DNA of 16,113 nt from positions 1 to 16,113 of the forward strand of contig PUOI01000204.1 in assembly GCA_003552765.1 (NCBI GenBank), given 5' to 3'. The stretch is from Candidatus Hydrogenedentota bacterium (GTDB taxonomy: Bacteria; Hydrogenedentota; Hydrogenedentia; Hydrogenedentales; SLHB01). Each line of letters opens with the position of its first letter. Within the stretch, counting starts at the first letter, position 1. Of this stretch, positions 14,501 to 16,113 are shown in pieces. A program made the translations under genes and the position numbers. Below the pieces are notes generated by a model. It saw only the letters and a program-made list of their open reading frames with translations, made no database searches and had not been told where the DNA came from.

Positions 14501-15302
14501 GATTATGCGCCACACGCGGCGGCTGTTCGATATACATGTCGCCGATGTCGGGTTCGTTCGGCGCCAGCCCCCAACCCAGAACCTCGTTGTGGCCCTGCAA
14601 AATGACGGGCAAGCCGAAAATGGTCGCTCCCGCCATGTTCATGTCTTGGGTGACGAGATGCGCCTCGTACCACTGGAACGGCCCGCCGTAGTCGACATGC
14701 GGGTTGATGGCGAGAAGCGCCTCCCCCGTGACCGAATGCGCGCCGCTGACCGCCCACGCGTTGGCCGAGGGCATGGCGGGAGACCGATGATACACGTCGG
14801 GCAAGTCAAAAGGCGCCGTGGTCATGAGAAACGCGTGCAACAGCGCCAGGATGTCCTGCGGCCGCACGCCCTCCGCCCACGTGGGCGCCTCTTCGTAATT
14901 CTCGGACAGCCAGCTATTGACGCCGAGGGCGAAACCTTCGCACAGCTCCCGCGTGACCGAATCGGCCTCCCGGTAGGCATGCTGGGCGAGCGCGGCATGC
15001 CCCATCCTCAGCGAAAACGCGTCGGATTCCGCGTAGGGTTCGCCCATCACCTCGGCCGCCCGGCCATTCGCGATGCGATAGGCCATGAGCATCTCTTCGA
15101 GGTGATCCTCCGCCTGCGCGTACCCGAAGGCGAAGGCCATTGCGCGCGGCGTATCGCCATAGACGTGAGGAGTTCCCCATTCATCGCGGTACAGCGTCGC
15201 CTGAGCCCAGAGGTCGTTCGGCCCGGCCGCCGCGGCGTCCAAGCACGTAAAGGCCATGACCGCGGCCAGCAGCCCCAACATAGCCTTGCATGTGTTGTTC
15301 AT
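11538..15302 (-). CDS. Penicillin-acylase-family protein with duplicated C-terminal module
   Basis: This 1254-residue protein begins with a signal peptide (K6, hydrophobic 7-20, AAAA near 23-26), so it is probably exported. The alpha-like region includes DEWGTPHVYGDTP (40-52) and FGYAQAEDHLEEML (59-72). The beta-like start reads SANAWAVSG (179-187) followed by LLAINPH (196-202) and WYEAHL (211-216), all typical of N-terminal-nucleophile acylases. Such enzymes cleave amide bonds of beta-lactams, acyl-homoserine lactones or related compounds. Ala180 appears to occupy the nucleophile position (see findings), so activity is doubtful. The acylase domain ends near 720. Then come a beta-type module (726-851), an acidic Pro/Glu-rich linker (about 852-1128) and a second copy of the module (1129-1254). 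The start ATG 15302 is chosen for the signal peptide; the frame stays open to 16034, but that extension opposes the phosphoesterase gene. No strong Shine-Dalgarno sequence is visible. Confidence 0.88.
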   Translation of the reverse strand: MNNTCKAMLGLLAAVMAFTCLDAAAAGPNDLWAQATLYRDEWGTPHVYGDTPRAMAFAFGYAQAEDHLEEMLMAYRIANGRAAEVMGEPYAESDAFSLRMGHAALAQHAYREADSVTRELCEGFALGVNSWLSENYEEAPTWAEGVRPQDILALLHAFLMTTAPFDLPDVYHRSPAMPSANAWAVSGAHSVTGEALLAINPHVDYGGPFQWYEAHLVTQDMNMAGATIFGLPVILQGHNEVLGWGLAPNEPDIGDMYIEQPPRVAHNPAQLNQPQIDHELFQQLQDLAHTVPFNVRTPTGFAEHSVQQILTPRGPVMGTFRGRQVSYKVGGYHDFGGLRQLVEMGRARNLREFQEALAMRQLPSFHVVYADRAGNIFYLYNATVGTKYMGPESAGETRILHGSASGDEDDEPYIVDWQSPVPAGDTRYRWGPIVPLSALPSLTNPSAGFVQASGTPPWGATNNADIDPGDYPYWFVRDADTPRARRVRSLLGRSPRSFHDIQSMLYDAAAPFAMEAVPHLLEAGEANQSVLARIHPDVPAALNILRDWNHMAEPSSVGMTYFDAWWRALKAIAPPVLHSEERLRAAIREDSEAMRELSLRAVGEAAKHMRNQHQTLTVPWEYVHRVQRGGKSAPLPGGGSGDSIFLSDRPTANNANPRPVQKGYGYAMAVRFGETPEAVSMLPFGASQDPRSPHYDDQFDLFTNRRFKRTRFRHDEVQRAAQRAVGRNILLRPRGIEAQFQLRADTPIEAELDVSSEPPAPLPEGLAAFSLFAELETARPDIPFMVDVDVFIPETLADSRHFPYLGVWVCDASGEWRPAELQDSQSEIRTLTAREQGPQTFAVLGPDAFLRRPEVEVASRFGVTPRDPDWEPAEPMEIDPEDHAGPFLLEGGMEDLAPPVAPGEEVSPFMEDAEEPESPGDPHMHIEPADDPEDGVSVTDLPDDGRFRVFAGAREPAEDREDSLTPPQTGSILTPREDALDTDEPERLAQLPGAPMEPRVQESPEEAEAFTTPEAEDREPVIEFTPPEEEEAAPQQRMQFSRPEDEVMAERRRQAQAQEQARQEGRDPVIQYSPDEDGAPQDGPRRHFAFTEEEGEEAAARLRAQQQEEESAAGDSAEDYKAVGPVQWGRNIQVRAPEMQASFHVQANTAIQARVAIPNRPPSPPPAGMAAFTEYLLLEHHPAGVGLQASVRIRLPSGVCAEEHMEELRLYYHHPNDGWRPVQGARFNPDTETFSALDQPAGLYVVFGPSEYRR

Positions 15303-15475
15303 GGTGAGATGAAAAATCCTGCTTATCCCCGCTCCTGATTGGCGTCTTCCACAATCGCAAAGGAACTCAAATTGTAGCATGGGCGGAAGGCGCCCGTCAT
15401 CTCTTTGGCTGTTCCCGGCGGCGTGTCCTGATAGCCACGCCGTTTGCGCCCGCAACGGAGAATCATCCTCAGCGG

Positions 15476-15525
15476 TCGTACCGCCGGCATCTTGCCGGCA
15501 GTCGGGGGCGCTGGCCACCAGCGCC
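15476..15525. repeat. Two-hairpin dispersed repeat, shared with dnaE2
   Basis: The first 25 nt (15476-15500) hold the near-palindrome GCCGGCATCTTGCCGGC and are the exact reverse complement of 5519-5543 inside dnaE2. Directly after is a perfect 8-bp hairpin: GGCGCTGG (15507-15514) with CCAGCGCC (15518-15525), loop CCA. Confidence 0.75.
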
Positions 15526-15564
15526 AAGGTAGTACCAAGCCTTGACCGGCGAACGGACATTTGT

Positions 15565-15594
15565 TTGCACCGGCGAAAAACGCGAGCGTATAGT
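15565..15594 (+). promoter_or_regulatory. Candidate promoter of the phosphoesterase gene
   Basis: TTGCAC (15565-15570) and TATAGT (15589-15594) are 18 bp apart; an overlapping TACAAT (15594-15599) is a second -10 candidate. It lies about 70 nt upstream of the start codon. Confidence 0.35.
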
Positions 15595-15662
15595 ACAATC
15601 AGCCTTTGACCTTCCACCGGCGGAAGGCGAACTCTTGACTTCGAAGATGGGAGATTAACGTG

Positions 15663-16113
15663 ATGGCACAGCACATTGATACCCCCTGGGGCCTTGCCGC
15701 CCCGATCATTCAACCCACCCGGCGCCGCTTTTTGCAATCCATGCTCGCGGGCGGGGCGGCGTTTGTCGTGGGCCAGCCCGCTAACGCAGAGGACACGGTC
15801 TATGCCGAGGGCGTCGTGTTTCACGATCGCAACGGTTCGGGCGAGCGGGAGGAGGGCGATCCCGGCGTGCCAGAAGTCCGCGTATCGAACGGCCGGGAGG
15901 TCACGGTCACCGACGAGGAAGGGCGCTGGCGTTTGCCTCTCGACGGGGACCGCACCGTCTTTTTCGTCATCAAACCAAGCGGATGGCGCACCCCCCTCAC
16001 TGGCGACAAGCTGCCCCGATTCCATTACATTCACGATCCCGAGGGATCGCCCGAGATGGAGTACGAAGGCATTGCGCCCACGGGGGCCTTGCCGGATTCC
16101 ATTGACTTTCCCC
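15663..16113 (+). CDS. Tat-exported calcineurin-like phosphoesterase, N-terminal part
   Basis: The gene is open to the window edge, giving 150 complete residues. It starts with a Tat signal: TRRRFLQ (19-25), a hydrophobic stretch (27-37) and a likely cleavage after ANA (40-42). After it comes the accessory N-terminal domain found before calcineurin-like metallophosphatase domains: EGVVFHDRNGSGEREEGDPG (49-68), then VRVSNGREV and VTDEEGRWRLP, followed by VFFVIKPSGW and FHYIHDPEG. This is a beta-sandwich resembling a carboxypeptidase-regulatory-like fold. The phosphatase domain with its metal ligands should lie beyond the window and is inferred, not seen. The start has GGGAG (15649-15653) 9 nt upstream of the ATG; an adjacent GTG at 15660 is an alternative. 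The gene diverges from the acylase-like gene. Family members act on phosphoesters in the periplasm or at the surface; the substrate is unknown. Confidence 0.82.
   Translation, partial: MAQHIDTPWGLAAPIIQPTRRRFLQSMLAGGAAFVVGQPANAEDTVYAEGVVFHDRNGSGEREEGDPGVPEVRVSNGREVTVTDEEGRWRLPLDGDRTVFFVIKPSGWRTPLTGDKLPRFHYIHDPEGSPEMEYEGIAPTGALPDSIDFP

Larger units (their letters stand above)
15303..15662. other. Divergent intergenic region
   Basis: This 360-nt stretch separates the acylase-like gene (leftward) from the phosphoesterase gene (rightward). It contains a two-hairpin repeat (15476-15525), a candidate rightward promoter (15565-15594), and the CCTTCC/GGAAGG hairpin (15610-15627) in the phosphoesterase leader. 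A leftward promoter should also be here but I could not pick one with confidence. No gene is seen. Confidence 0.5.

Noticed and set aside
14304..15338. 344-codon + strand frame opposite the acylase-like gene
   Set aside because: Arg/His/Gly-rich shadow composition with no recognisable motif.
15303..16034. Open frame extending the acylase-like protein by 244 codons upstream
   Set aside because: It includes the palindromic repeat and lies opposite the Tat phosphoesterase gene. A proper signal peptide begins at the internal ATG 15302.

Overview
This is a high-GC bacterial window, tightly packed with genes and punctuated by GC-rich palindromic repeats. No rRNA or tRNA was recognised, and nothing fixes the taxonomy. 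The combination of a LexA/ImuABC cassette, an FG-GAP propeller protein, a Tat-exported calcineurin-like phosphoesterase with an N-terminal accessory domain, and many dispersed GC-rich palindromes fits an uncultured environmental lineage such as Hydrogenedentota, Planctomycetota or a related group. That placement is a guess from gene style.

Layout. Positions 1-380 are gene-free and hold a rho-independent terminator of an upstream gene, two palindromic repeat blocks, and the lexA promoter with an embedded perfect operator. Positions 382-6355 (+) form one operon: lexA, imuA, imuB and dnaE2 (imuC). The gene junctions are 4 nt apart, overlap by 23 nt, and overlap by 4 nt. Positions 6380-7483 (-) encode a soluble PAS histidine kinase that converges on dnaE2. 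Positions 7735-8586 (-) encode rsmA (ksgA). Positions 8606-8830 are a MITE-like element with perfect 28-bp terminal inverted repeats. Positions 8857-15302 (-) carry three genes in one direction: a large penicillin-acylase-like protein, an M20 dipeptidase and a seven-repeat FG-GAP protein. After a divergent intergenic region, a Tat-signal metallophosphoesterase starts at 15663 (+) and runs off the window.

How the genes work together. LexA should repress the whole mutagenesis operon through the operator lying between the -35 and -10 elements. DNA damage would trigger LexA self-cleavage and release ImuA, ImuB (non-catalytic adaptor with a clamp-binding motif) and DnaE2 (error-prone polymerase) for translesion synthesis. 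The lexA message looks leaderless.

Most notable points: the LexA operator/leaderless promoter; a palindromic repeat pair inserted in frame inside dnaE2, whose relatives lie inside the MITE-like element at 8606-8830; and an acylase-family protein that seems to lack the canonical nucleophile and carries a duplicated C-terminal beta-type module split by an acidic linker.
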